Origin: Bettongia penicillata ogilbyi
Taxonomy: Eukaryota > Chordata > Mammalia > Diprotodontia > Potoroidae
NCBI GenBank assembly: GCA_023548195.1
Contig: JAJHZJ010000531.1
Span: forward strand, 9,163,900-9,227,899
Direction of reading: 5' to 3'
Length of the DNA stretch: 64,000 nt
The position numbers and the translations under genes were made by a program. Of the stretch, positions 24,924 through 37,009 are shown in pieces. Below the pieces are notes generated by a model that worked only from the letters and a program-made list of their open reading frames with translations, made no database searches and was not told where the DNA came from. Numbering within the stretch: the first letter of the stretch is position 1; the number at the start of each line of letters is the position of its first letter.

Positions 24924-25224
24924 AATTAATAAAATTGAAATCTATGATTATATTTCCAATTAGCCTTGTTTATTCAGACTAAGATCGAATCTTGAAATGA
25001 TGGAGCGTTTGTCTTAAGAGTTTACTTTTAATTTCTCATTGTGTATTTCCATGTAATGAGATCATGCTATTTAGTCTTGCTGGGCTAAATCTTCATTGAT
25101 AAATGTATTTCTAATATGATTTCCAATATGAAGTAGCAATTTAAAGATATTGACTGTATTTAATAGCTATGGAAACTTATCTGATTATTCATCAAGGAGA
25201 AATATTTTAGAAACAGTCTTTGAA

Positions 25225-26600
25225 ATCAATCAATCAAGATTTATTGAATATTTCACATGTTCATGCACTGGGATAAAAAAGACAAAAAAAAAAGTGAAAC
25301 AGTTCCTTCTCTCAAGGAGTTCTTTCAGAGGAAACAGCAGATACAAACATAAATGAATACAGAATGCATTTTTAAAAATTACCATAAAGTAGTTGAGGGG
25401 AGGGTACTTACATTTAGGGGATTCAGGAATGACTTCATGCAAATAATGGTGGGTGAATAGAATCTTGAAGAAAGTGAGGAGGTTCTTTGAGGTAGAGGTG
25501 AGGAAGCAGTGTATTTCTAGTACAGGCAATGGTAGTGCAAAGGCATAGAGAAGGGAGATGGGGTGCTTTGTGTAAGAAATAGAGAGAAATCTATTTTGGC
25601 TGCACCATAAAACATGAGAGCATAGAGCAAGATCAATTTGAGACCAGATCATGAAAGATTTTAAAAGCCAAACAGAAGAGATTACATTTTATCCTATAAG
25701 TAATAGAAAGCCATTGAGGAGTGACATGGTCATATCTGTCCATAAGGGAAATAATTTTGGCAGCTGTGTGGAAGAAGGATTTGTCTGGGGTAAAACATGA
25801 GAAAGGAGACCCATCAATAGCCTCTTGGTGAGAGGTGATCAGACCTGACCTATGGTGGTGACTATGAATAGAGAGAAGGAATGGGGTGGATTGTGGAGGG
25901 TGAAATGGCAAGGCTTGGCAGTTGCTTAGACATATGGGTAAAGGAGAATGAAATCAAAAATATCAAGGTTATCAGAGAGTAGGAGGAATAGTGGTACCAT
26001 TGACAGATATATGGAAGATTGGTAAATGGGAAGAAAGAAATAGAAAGATAGTGAGTCCTGATTTGGATAATTTGAGTTTATGGTATCTATAGCGAATATC
26101 ATTTGAAATACCCATTTGCCAATAAAATACTTCAGCTGGATAGACAGATCTATGAGTCATCAGCATAGTAATGATAATTAAATCTGTAAAAGTCAGTACA
26201 ATCTCCAAGAAAAAAGAGTATACAGAGAACAAAGGGCCCAGGATAGATCCTTGGAGGTACATCTACAGTAAAATCACATGTTATGGACACAGAGCCAATA
26301 AATTCAACAAGGAGCAACCAGATTGATGGAAGGAGAACCAAGAGAAAGTAGTGCCATAAAACTTCTGGAGCAGGAGGGGAGGCAGATTGGAAGTAGGGAG
26401 GTGAATTGGCATCTATTACAATAGCCCTGGTGAGATTTCATGAGGATTCTAACTGTGGAAAGGGGACAGATACGAAAGATCTTATGGAAGGAAGTTGAGT
26501 CATCAACTGAAAATGATGAAACCTCTGAAGGAGGTAAGGGTGAGTGAAGATTGAAGGGTGATTCTCCAATTTCAGCCTGAGGGACTGAAAAGATATCAGT
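25225..26600 (-). mobile_element. L2 (CR1-clade) LINE, antisense
   Basis: It starts with the reverse-complement L2 tail (aatcaagatttattgaatat). Minus-strand frames give QGSILGPLFSVYS (the RT GxxLGPLxF block), a degraded YADD region, then HKLKLSKSGLTIFLF and ISVNGTTIPP, which is the KLNxSKTExLLF...VDGTTI order of L2 reverse transcriptase. It is an inactive relic of about 1.4 kb. Confidence 0.8.
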
Positions 26601-26634
26601 CTTCCCAGAAATAAGAAAGACCTGATTCACATGC

Positions 26635-26735
26635 AGCCTTTGGAATTTATGTGACCTCAAGGCAAATTATTGGGCCTCAGTTTCCTGATCTTTGAAAAGA
26701 CGTGAAGGGATTAGATTTAATGTTTTTCCATTTTC
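26635..26735 (+). mobile_element. MIR fragment
   Basis: The motifs tttatgtgacctcaaggcaa, gggcctcagtttcctgatct and gaagggattagatttaatg match the MIR centre and 3' half. Confidence 0.6.
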
Positions 26736-27713
26736 CATCTCTACACCCTAAGACAGTTGCAGATACTTCAAAATATTTCAAATTGTATTTGGATGATTGT
26801 AACAGTCTGGGAATTCTGAACCCTTAATTAATATCTTGCCAATACCATTTTGAATAATCTTTTAAAAATTAATATAGATTGATGGTGATTAAAAATGGAT
26901 GTAACAATCATTATAGCCTGTCTAAGATACTAGATTTAAATCTGTCAGTTTTTTATCCTTACAAAATCTATCTACTTTTTATTACCTTCTATAAGGAAGG
27001 GGAAAAAAGATAAATGTGAGATAATGGAATATATCAAATTTTAACATAGAAGCTATTGCCTTTTGATGTGTGTCATTTTTAATGATTTATGCTTTAATAG
27101 GATTTAAAAATAAAATCTATTTTAATTATAAATAATGTATTAATGTGACTTCATGTCACCACATACATTGATATGTACATTATCTATCTACATATAAAAA
27201 TTTTATCTCTATATATGTACATTATCTCTCTATATATACTCATCAATATATAAACATATATGTTTATATGAATATATGGAGAGAGTGTTCTCCCTTTGTT
27301 CAATTCTAAAATCGATTTTGCAACTTGTATAGTGGGAAAATGTTAAATGCAAAACAATCATCTTAATTTAAATCTTCAAAATGCATCTTTTTTTATTAGT
27401 CTTGTGAGATACCTAAGCTTATGATAAAGTTTAAATGCTTTATAAAAAGCACAACACTCAGAACACAGTAAGTTTTTTATTTGAATTTCATTCTGTTTTG
27501 TTCTAGCGTTCCTTTCTCTAGTTCTCTGTTGTTTACACTTACATATTTTTCTTGATATTTTTAAATCAGAGAAAGAGTCACCAAATGAAAATTTTCCAAA
27601 GATCAATGATTTTGAGAAAAAAGTTTAATGTTTACCTAAAAGTTGTTTCAAAGCTGATTAATTCATTAAAACAATGATCAATGATAATTCATTTGGATTA
27701 GAAGTTGTGTGCT

Positions 27714-27727
27714 ACCCCCCCCCCCCC
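27714..27727. repeat. C homopolymer
   Basis: A run of about 13-14 C is followed directly by A7, 40 bp upstream of the CTT/CTC tract. Confidence 0.9.
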
Positions 27728-27767
27728 AAAAAAAGCCGTAGTGTCACTGTCTTCATCATTGTCTACT

Positions 27768-28221
27768 TCTCCTCCTCCTCCTCCTCCTTCTTCTTCTTCT
27801 TCTTCTTCTCCTTCTTCTCCTCCTTCTTCTTCTTCTCCTCCTCCTCCTCCTCCTCCTCCTCCTTCTTCTTCTTCTTCTTCTTCTTCTTCTTCTTCTTCTT
27901 CTTCTTCTTCTTCTTCTCCTTCTTCTTCTTCTTCCTTCTTCTTCTTCCTTTCTTCTTCTCCTTCTTCTCCTTCTTCTTCTTCTTTCTCCTTCTTCTTCTT
28001 CTTCTCCTTCTTCTTCTTCTTCTTCTTCTCCTTCTTCTTCTTCTTCTCCTTCTTCTTCTTCTCTCCTTCTTCTTCTTCTTCTCCTTCTTCTTCTTCTTCT
28101 TCTTCTTCTTCTTCTTCTTCTTCTTCTTCTTCTTCTTCTTCTTCTTCTTCTTCTTCTTCTTCTTCTTCTTCTTCTTCTTCTCCACTTCTCCCTCCTCTTC
28201 TTTCTTCTCTCCCTCCTCCTT
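27768..28221. repeat. (CTT/CTC)n polypyrimidine tract, about 450 bp
   Basis: Triplet repeats of CTT with blocks of CTC fill the range, giving frames of poly-Ser, poly-Phe or poly-Leu on one strand and poly-Glu or poly-Lys on the other. These are not proteins. Confidence 0.97.
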
Positions 28222-28224
28222 TCT

Positions 28225-30930
28225 TTTGTGCCCCTTTAGCAGAAAACGAACAGCTAAAATGAAAAATAATTTTTTTTAAATTTTGAGTAGATTGCTTTGG
28301 AATTTTTAGAAACTGCCGCAGCTCAAAAATTTGTGATGCTTCAGATAATGTTGTGAAGTTTAAGTAAGGCAGCATGATGTGGCTTAATTTATTGGCTTCC
28401 TGAAGTCATCTGATAGTCATCCAGATTTCTACCCTTTTATTTAAATCAGAACAAAATAGCTCTAATTTCTTTGTTCACCTTTAATTATATATGCCACCTT
28501 TGCCATAGTTTCATTGGGTAGAGAGGGGGAGAAACAGAGTCTATGCTTTGTTTGAATCCATCCCAAATTTTACCCCCAAAAAACCTTTCCTAGAGAATAT
28601 GAGTCTTAAAAAAAGTGTTTCTTACCAATGCTTTAAACTCCTTCCATGATTTAGTTTTTTGATCCAATTTTGCTTATATATAATGCATTTATCTTTCAAT
28701 TTATCTGTATCTGTCTTTGTTTTGATTGGCATAGATAGAGTGACAGATAAATAACAATTTTCTTTGACAGAATGATTTTATGAGGTCTGCTTAAATAGAC
28801 CAAGAATGTATGTGACTTAAATTTGTAATAATATTTTTGGACATTTTGTTAGCAACTGTGGTAGGCTTTCTTAGCTCAGATCAAAATTATTGACTCTGTA
28901 GAATATTATGAAAAAATGTACATACATAAACATATGTATACATTTGAAATTTTCCTTTGTGTCTATTTTTTTAGAATTTATATATATTTTAAAGCTCAGT
29001 ATTTTTATTTTAAAGACTGAAACATTAATTTTATGATACTTTAAAAATAAATATTCATACGAGTGTCATCGTTTGATGATAAGCAGCATAAACTTAATTC
29101 TTTGGTAAGCATCTCTAAAAGTGATTGTACACATAGCTTTAATCTTTTAAAATACTCTACTTAAAATTTAGAATTGAGGTACTTTACATCAATTCAATTG
29201 ATATCTAGTTAGGAAATATTCTAAGCTACTAAAAGATGAATATACTCATATTGTTTGAGATAGAAAGATGGAAGTTAGAAATATTAAGGAGAAGGCTCTG
29301 TCTCAAGAACTTGGTGTGCTGTTTCCTACAACATTCAACAAAGTAACACATCTCCTTGATATGATTTACCATTTGTGTCAGGTAATTTAAGGATTTGTAT
29401 TAGTAGCTCTCCATCTCCCTATACAAAGTCTTTCCTTAAGACTTTAGACTTGGTTGGTTCACAGAACTACATCTCAGGCTGTTGAGATCCATTCCAGGTT
29501 TCCTGAGTACCAAGCAGCCACCATTAACTTCAAGAGCTTTCTGATGTTTAACTGGTGGGTCATGATTGGCATCTCAAGGAAGAAAGTTCCACTTATCTGA
29601 ATCAACTTGAGTTTTTTTTAATGCCCATCCTTATTAAATATCTTTCTCCTACTGTGGCTGAGTAAAGCTTTTTAACTCTTCAGTGATCTACTAGTGTCTC
29701 ATATTGTTCCAATATCAGACATAAACTATCAGGGTAGTAGACATGTAGACATGATGACTCATGTCCAACCCAGATGTGTAATTAAATAACAGTTGTAGGA
29801 TAATAAGAAGAAAAAGAAATAAAAGTTGCTGCTGGACTAGAGTTAATTTCTTTCTTCAAATAACTGAAAAGGACATAAATATGACAGATAAGCATAATAA
29901 AATTGCTAATATTGTTATAAACACATCTTTTTGCAGTCAGACATTGAGTTGTGATTGTTTTAGTTAAAGTACTGGAAATAGAGAGCTAAGCTATAAAAAT
30001 ATCTGCAAAATATATAGTTCTCCACCAATGTGATATTAGGGGTAAGAAATAATTAGATCCATTAGTCATTGATTATATTTAGCTTAGGAAAACATATTTC
30101 TCTTAATAGGGAAAGCTGATATAAAGAAAATTTCCCTGTGATGAGACAGACATCGTGACAAAAATTCAAGACAATATTCTGTAAATGCAGTTGCTTTCAC
30201 AGCTACTGTATTAAGTATGGAATTGACATTGTTTTAGATCAGGATACTTTTCATTTATTGAACACCTGAAAATGTAAATTTACATGATTATTTCAAACTT
30301 AAGACAAATATATTTTTAAATTTATTATTTTTTCAATCTGTTTAACATTTCCATGTTGGTATGTGATACAAGTAATTGTGCCTGTCAAGTTTCCTCTGTG
30401 ATCTAATAGAAAGTGACTATTACCAAGACAGTTCTAAATATATTCCTAAAAATACACTTCCAGTTTGTTTTTTCCCCTGTGTTAATGAAAATGGATATGG
30501 ACAACATTTCTAATAATTCTGTTTATGGTAAATATGGTGTTTGAAGAGTGAGAAAATAAAGGGGATAAAGCTTCTTCAGTTTCACTTTTTAATATGTTTG
30601 CCACCAGCAATTATTCATTTCTACATTTAAGATAGTAAGTTCAAGATTTTTAAGTGCACAAACAAATACACAACAGATTCATGGAAAGTGACATACAGAT
30701 GAGACATCCCAAAAGACTCGCTTGTCACCTGATGAAAATGTACAATATGTTTTGCTGAAATAGTAGCTCAGTCCAAAGTTACTTTTACTTTTACAACAGC
30801 TCCCTTAAATTTCCTTTTTTAACTTTTCCACACTTGGGGACCTAGTCACATGTAGCCTTGGGGCTATGGGTTCCTCTTTGAATTGGTAGGGACCTCTTTG
30901 GACAGTTAAAGTGCTAAGTACACCTTTGCA
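28225..30930. other. AT-rich intronic DNA, nothing recognised
   Basis: About 2.7 kb show no recognisable exon, RNA gene or repeat family. Oligo-A/T runs are common. Confidence 0.5.
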
Positions 30931-30939
30931 CTCAAAAAT

Positions 30940-31412
30940 ATGTTGAGGACTCCACAAAACACCATTGCTTATTTCTTTTGGTATTTACTACATTAGAAAT
31001 TAAAACTGATTTTAAAATAATTAATTTAAAAATAGCAACAATAAATCCATTATTGGTTAATGCAGTTTGTGAAAAATAACCACATTTTGCAACACAAAGA
31101 AATTGGTGAGCAAAGTGGCATTTTTTTTTACTTATTTTTACAAATATCTTAAATATCTAGCTGATAGAAGACAGATGGACACTTTATATCTGCTCCTCCT
31201 TTCAATCTGTTACAATACATTATTTTGGCTTATGCATATGAAGACAGTTCAACCTCACACATATATGTAGTTGGAAAAGGGAGGAGTATTTTAATAAGGA
31301 TTAAGTCTCATTATCTTAATATTATGTAAAAATGCTTTTGACCTTACAGACCCCTGAAAAATCTTGAGAACCCTTAGGGGTCCATGGACCACATTTTGAG
31401 AACTGCTGCTTT
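30940..31412. mobile_element. hAT (Charlie-like) DNA transposon relic
   Basis: The right end reads aggggtccatggaccacatt, then ttgagaactgctg, the reverse complement of a hAT-Charlie terminus (CAGxxGTTCTCAAA). The AT-rich interior (ttaaaactgattttaaaata; gttggaaaagggaggagtat) resembles remembered Charlie/MER-type elements. The left end is not clearly defined. Confidence 0.55.
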
Positions 31413-31434
31413 ATAGAATGTTCCGGCTTTGATA

Positions 31435-31586
31435 TATTTTTTGAGAGGAGAAGGCAAAGAAATTGGAGTTGTAACTTTTCTAAGGTCACACAGTAAGTGT
31501 GTCAGGTGTCTGAGGTCCGATTTGTACTGAGGTTCTTCTGATTCCAGGGCTGGTGCTCTACTCACTGCACCACCAACCTGCCCCCA
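31435..31586 (-). mobile_element. MIR, antisense
   Basis: The motifs ttctaaggtcacacagtaag, ggttcttctgattccagggc and tggtgctctactcactgcac match antisense MIR. Confidence 0.75.
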
Positions 31587-31939
31587 ACTTTAAAATTTTT
31601 AAGAAGATATGTCAACAAAGTCAAGATATCATCTTGGGAGGAAAAATGTGTGAAAATTTAAACAAGTATAGTTGAAGAAAATTAATAAAGTTTTAATTAA
31701 AGATTATGAATGTTGTGAATAAATTTTAGAGTTTTATGGAGTAGGAAGGGTTAATTGAAACATCCATATGTCTCTTTAAAGAAATTATTTTAAATATAGG
31801 TATGTCAATGATTTTATGTTCCTTTTTTTAATGTGGAGATTAGTTCTTTCCTATTAGATCAAACAAACAAAAAAATTAAACCCTCTTTTACATGATCGAC
31901 TTCCAGATTCATGAAGATAACTAGTGTGTTCATTCTGTA

Positions 31940-32560
31940 AACTAAGGATTCCCAGTTCTTTCTTGCAATCCTCCTGGGATCAGACTTCATGTCCTTGGTT
32001 GCTCATTCCTGAAAGCTGTCTACCTTAATGGTGTAAAACTCCAACAGAAGTGGAAGTCATTAACCCATCCCTGTGGACCACATATTGAATTGGTTTTTAA
32101 ATGAAATATTATCTTTTTTTATTGTATTTTATTTACTTTGTTAAATATTTTCTTTTAATCTTGTTCAAGTGACCCTGAGATTGTCGTATTTGACACCTCT
32201 GGTCTAGGTTAGCAGTGCCTTTCCCAAAAGGACATACCTACACCTGAATACAGTGCTCCCTTTATGGTCTGACTAAGGCAGAGAATAATGTGATAGTCAC
32301 CTGGAAGTTCTTGCTTAAAGCATCTCAGGATAATTTGAGCTCTTGGGGCCTCTCTATCACCCTTCTGATTCATATTGACTTGTAACCTGTCAGAACTTCT
32401 GGATCATTTTTTTAGATGAAACTATTGTGTAATTAGGTCTTCCTTTATCTTATACTAGGAAATTGATGTTTGGAACCAAAGTGTAAGATTTTACATTTTG
32501 CACTCTAGCCACTATTCCATTCTATCTCTCAAAAAATGACCAATATAGTAACTAAGGCAT
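31940..32560 (-). mobile_element. L3/CR1-type LINE, antisense, split by a hAT element
   Basis: On the + strand, ttggttgctcattcctgaaa lies left of the inserted element. To the right, cctgaatacagtgctccctt, tatggtctgactaaggcaga and gtgtaagattttacattttg follow the antisense CR1/L3 order. The two halves join without loss across 32018-32209. Confidence 0.55.
32026..32201. mobile_element. Small non-autonomous hAT element with 8-bp target duplication
   Basis: The left end (taatggtgtaaaactc) is an imperfect inverted match to the right end (gtatttgacacctctg, whose complement is cagaggtgtcaaatac). It is flanked by gtctacct (32018-32025) and gtctaggt (32202-32209), an 8-bp duplication with 6 of 8 bases identical, as expected for hAT. 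The AT-rich interior is non-coding. Confidence 0.65.
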
Positions 32561-32704
32561 CAGAAAGAAAATTGGCCAGTTTCTAATGGCTAGACTACCT
32601 ACAGAAAAAGAAAGGAGGTGATGAAGCATGAGGTCAGTGATATTTCTGACATTTTTGAGAAATATTAAACATATATATATTATGTATGTGTGTATATATG
32701 TATG

Positions 32705-32805
<101 letters not shown>

Positions 32806-33024
32806 CACATTTGGGACAAAAACTTAATGGGGTGATATGGGTAGGGAGGGAAGCTTTTATATTTCTGTCTCCTAAAAGATAATTTTAATTCCATTTATGC
32901 TTCAACAAATGAAGAAATAATAAAATGACGGCATTCATGGTTGGGTGTTGTCACACAATTATCTTTGCAGCATTAGTTGATAATAGCTGACAGCTTTGTA
33001 GGGATTAATGGGTTTTTAGAAGTG

Positions 33025-33190
33025 CTTGATGTAAATATTTAATATGAGCCTCACTGTAATCCTCACCATAACATAATGAAAAAAGAAAAAAACAGAAATT
33101 ACAATCTATATTTAATAGATAGGGGAAGTGAAGATGAGGGTGATTAAATGACTTTTCCAAGATAACCAGATTTTCTATTCCAAATACAAC
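33025..33190 (-). mobile_element. Possible MIR, antisense
   Basis: The motifs tgagcctcactgtaatcctc, taataggggaagtgaag-like sequence and tgacttttccaagataacca loosely follow antisense MIR. Confidence 0.4.
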
Positions 33191-33459
33191 CATTTGTAGT
33201 TAATGGGCAAAGCTAATGTAATAGTCATTTTTGTCTTTTTTTCTACACCCTAAAATATTTTAATCACTGTATCAGGGGATTAATCTGTTTGTAAACATTG
33301 GATATGGAACTGCATTTTTTAAAGCTTTCTATATATTTTACCAAAGTGTTGTGCAAAGTTTTCTGCAAAAAAAAAGCCATTTTAGTCTATGTCTAACCAG
33401 CTTATGAATTAAATGGCTTCCAAAGATATATACCATGCTCAGAAAGTAGTTTATAAAAA

Positions 33460-33790
33460 ACATGGAAGCTTAATGCTTTATATTGCTTTTGATGCTTTTG
33501 TAAAGTATATGCTTTTGCACTGTGCTGCATCATGACTGAGCTCGGTTTACCACTGAGGAAGGATTATGGCAGTGGGGGTCAGCCCACCTGGGAGGTAGAC
33601 AGCTGTTAGAGCTGACTCCAGCTCTTGTCAGCATTAATGACCTGCATTTGACACTTTATCCCAGCCATCCTTGTTTAGTGTACAATGTACTGTATTAGAA
33701 TAATTACTGCCTGTCATCCTCTATTTAACAGGCATCCTTCTTTTAGTCAGCCCAGACATGCAAGTGACATGTGATAGTGTACTAAACAAT
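33460..33790. other. Candidate conserved non-coding element
   Basis: This repeat-free, higher-complexity stretch contains homopolymer-poor blocks such as gcactgtgctgcatcatgac, gtcagcattaatgacctgca and aattactgcctgtcatcctc. This texture is typical of conserved intronic enhancers, but conservation itself cannot be seen from one sequence. Confidence 0.3.
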
Positions 33791-34497
33791 GTTGATCGCT
33801 GATGCGTCATCCTGTTTGTGGTCTTCCGTGTCTCCTGTCTTTCCATTTTTGTCTCTCTTTTCAGTGTGATGAAAGAATGCTCCATTTTGTCTTAAGCTGT
33901 TATATCCTAAGGTTGTCATATATCTGTCACTTAATTTGAAAGTACAGGTTATAAAATGACTATATTTTTTAAATTTCATGATTTATGACAGCATATTCTG
34001 AGCGCTATATGGAAGAACAGTTAAATGTTGTTCTTGGTCATTTAGCTAATGATCTACCTTGCATAGATAAGGTATAAATGTTAAGACTAAATATTAATAA
34101 ATATAAAAATGTATATTGAGTTGAAGGAGGAAGAGTGGTAAGGCAAAGGACAAAAATGGTTAGATTGCATTTCTAAAGAGGATTTCATAACACTATTCAT
34201 AAAGGCTTTGCCAAAGTGTAGTTTGAGAACTCTGAAGGTAAAAATAGGAAAAAAGCAGGAGAAAGTCCAAAGGTATAAAAAAAACTGAAGGAGAGATTAT
34301 TTTCAGCTTCAGTCAGGGATCAGACCTTAGACTTTTATACAGTGATTTAAAATAAAAGAACATAAAAGTTCTCATGTTGGGAGGATTCATGAATAAATAC
34401 TTTTCCAAATGTTTCTTCTCAGTATCTAATGAGGATTCTTCGTTCCTTCACAATGTGCAAGAGTTTTTGTTTTTTCCATTGCTACTTCAATTTATGA

Positions 34498-34732
34498 GTA
34501 GCTAGGTGGCACAGAGCACAGAGGGCCTGGAGTCAGAAACACTCCTGTTTGTGAGTTCAAGTGTGACCTCAGACACGTACTAGCTGTGTGACCCTGGGCA
34601 AGTCACTTCACCCTGTTTGTATCAGTTTTCTCATCTGTAAAATGAGCTGAGAAAAAAATGACAAAGTTCTTTAGTATCTTTGCAGAAAATCCCAAAAGGG
34701 GACACAAAGAGTCATGCCTGACTGAAAATAAA
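34498..34732 (+). mobile_element. CORE-SINE with RTE-like tail
   Basis: It starts with gtagctaggtggcacagagc and continues with gggcctggagtcagaaacac, cgtactagctgtgtgaccct, gggcaagtcacttca, ttctcatctgtaaaatgagc and the tail cacaaagagtcatgcctgac. It is nearly full length and characteristic of marsupial SINEs. Confidence 0.85.
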
Positions 34733-34948
34733 CAACAAAATCTTTATTTTATACCATCTCAATTATTTTTTCAAGTTATTTTTTTAAATATAATATTGAG
34801 GTTAATATACACCAAATAAAATGTGCCTTTCAAAATACGTATTTATACAGGAAAACTATATTACTTGTATATGCTAGTCATTTCATGAAGCTGTCCTAAG
34901 TCAAGTATCAGGCAATTTAAGTGATTGACTTGGCACAAGCAAGAAGTG

Positions 34949-34949
<1 letters not shown>

Positions 34950-35002
<53 letters not shown>
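34950..35002. repeat. (TAGA)n/(CAGA)n microsatellite
   Basis: About ten TAGA units are followed by CAGA units. Confidence 0.95.
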
Positions 35003-35004
<2 letters not shown>

Positions 35005-35154
35005 CATAGATACATAGACAGCAGATGGACGGAAAGATGTAGGTATAAATAGACAGCTATATCTATGTATATCTATTTTTGAAGATTTACTTCACTGGTA
35101 AGGATACAGTTGTCAAACAAAGATGTTCACCAAGGGGGCATTAGTGTATCAATT

Positions 35155-36226
35155 CTCTTAAAGTCCTTAAACTTTTCATTTTCTTATTAATCTTTCCAAT
35201 CTGATGGGTTAAAATTAAGATTTGGAACATTTTTGCCTATGCCTTTTGATAGTTTGGATTTCTTCCTTTTAAAACTGTCTATTTGTATCCTTTGATTATT
35301 CATCTTTGTGGTTCATATTCTTTTATAATTTTGGATCACTTTCCTCTATATCATAGAAGTGAGAAATTTGTCAGAGAAACTTGCTATAAAATCCCTCTCC
35401 GTCCTCTCAGGTAACAGTTTACCTTCCCATTTTTAATTACATTAATTTTATTTGTGCAAAATCTTATTAATTTAATATAATTAAATCCTTTCTATTTCAT
35501 ATGTGGTCATGAATTCTTCCCTCTCCATACATCTGAAAGTTAATTTCTTCCTTGCTCATCTAATTAATTTATCACATGATTTTTGTGATATATATATATA
35601 TATATGTATATGTGTGTGTGTGTATAAAGTGGTGTATCTATTTGGAGCTGACTTTGTTTGGCCTGCACCTAATTTCAGACAGATTGCTTTAGAATTCCCC
35701 CAAAAGTTTGCTTGTGTGTTCCAAATACTGTGTCCTTACCATAGTAAAAGGGGACCTTGACATTCATTTGTTTCTGTATATCATGTGCCTAGTATGTTCC
35801 ATGGTTTGACTACTCATGTTTTTAATGAGTAACAACTAGTGCTGATGCTTATTGCTGTGTATTATAGTTTGTGATCTGGTTCTACTAGACCTCCTTTTTC
35901 CCTTAAGATTATTGATACTTTGTTCCTCCATATGGATTTTGTTATGTTTTTCTAATTCTACAGAGTAATTCTTTGAAGGTTTATTTGGTGAGAGACTGGT
36001 AAGTGAATTTGTAAGAGAGTAAGATCATTTTTTATTATATTTGCTCATACTACCTATGAGCAATTTATTTTTCTAATTATTTATGCCTGTCTTTCTCCAA
36101 GACTGTTTTATAGTTGGATTTATAGAGTTTGTGTGTGTATGTGTGTGTGTATTCTTTTATACATTATGTAATTATTTTGGGTGAAATTTTTCTTTCTGTC
36201 TCTTTCCACTGGGTTTGTTGGTAATA
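35155..36226 (-). mobile_element. L1 LINE, ORF2 3' part, antisense
   Basis: On the + strand, tttgtcagagaaacttgcta, catttttaattacattaatt, tcatctaattaatttatcac and gtgctgatgcttattgctgt follow the antisense L1 ORF2 order. The same order is seen at 23600-24100 but over a different part. It contains a TA/TG insert at 35589-35626. No intact frame is present. Confidence 0.6.
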
Positions 36227-36230
36227 TATA

Positions 36231-36430
36231 GCTAGTTTCCAATTAGTGTGAATAATGAATCCCATGAAGTGGTGGTATAATTCGAATTCATACCATATAT
36301 TCAAACTATATCTATATATTGGGCTGTAACCAATTACCTTATTTTATGTAATTATAACTTTTAATAGTTTCAATTAATTTGACTTTTAATGAATTCAAAG
36401 ATTCATTATTCACACTAATCAGGACCTAGC
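36231..36430. mobile_element. MITE with about 30-bp terminal inverted repeats
   Basis: Seen: attagtgtgaataatgaatc near the left end is the exact reverse complement of gattcattattcacactaat near the right end. The outermost bases gctag...and...cctagc also pair. The 200-bp interior is AT-rich. The same terminal motif occurs at 2296-2472. Confidence 0.65.
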
Positions 36431-36639
36431 TGTACAGTCATGCTGATAATTGGCATGGATTAATTTTCAGCAATTTTACTGAAGTTATATTCTATAGAAA
36501 ACTATTTTTTAGAAACAATTAAAGCAAGAAACAGACAAATTTATTTCTAGCTTCAAAAATCTATCCACATTCATTCACAATGTGTTAGTAATTTCCTGTT
36601 CTCACTCATGTTGAGTTTCTGCAGTTTCTGGGTCACCTT

Positions 36640-37000
36640 AAATATTTTGGAACCAAATATATGTTAGTTCTATCAGTAAATTGGCCAATAATTATTTATT
36701 AAATGTCCCCTACAAGTTGTCATAGGCATGGGATGTAATTACAAAAGTGAAACAGTCCCTGACCTCCTGAAATTTGATGTCTTTCAGGGAAGACTATGTT
36801 CACATGAACCAATGGATATTCAAATAAGTTCATGGCAATTTAGGTGTGGGAGGTATTGGCAGCTGAGTGCATTAGGGCAAGACCTCATAGATTTAATTGA
36901 GCAAGGGAATACCATGATCAGATTGTACTTTATAATGTTACCTTTGGCAACTGTGTGAAAGATGTATCAGAGAAGGAAGAGACTTGAGGTATGGAGTGTA
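36640..37000 (-). mobile_element. L2 LINE 3' fragment, antisense
   Basis: The motifs atttattaaatgtcccctac, gaaacagtccctgacctcct, gttacctttggcaactgtgt and ggaagagacttgaggtatgg are in antisense L2 order, matching the copy at 25225-26600. Confidence 0.65.
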
Positions 37001-37009
37001 TAGAATACC

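Noticed and set aside
27674..28375. Poly-Glu, poly-Lys, poly-Ser and poly-Phe frames up to 225 residues
   Set aside because: These are translations of the CTT/CTC microsatellite, open in all frames.
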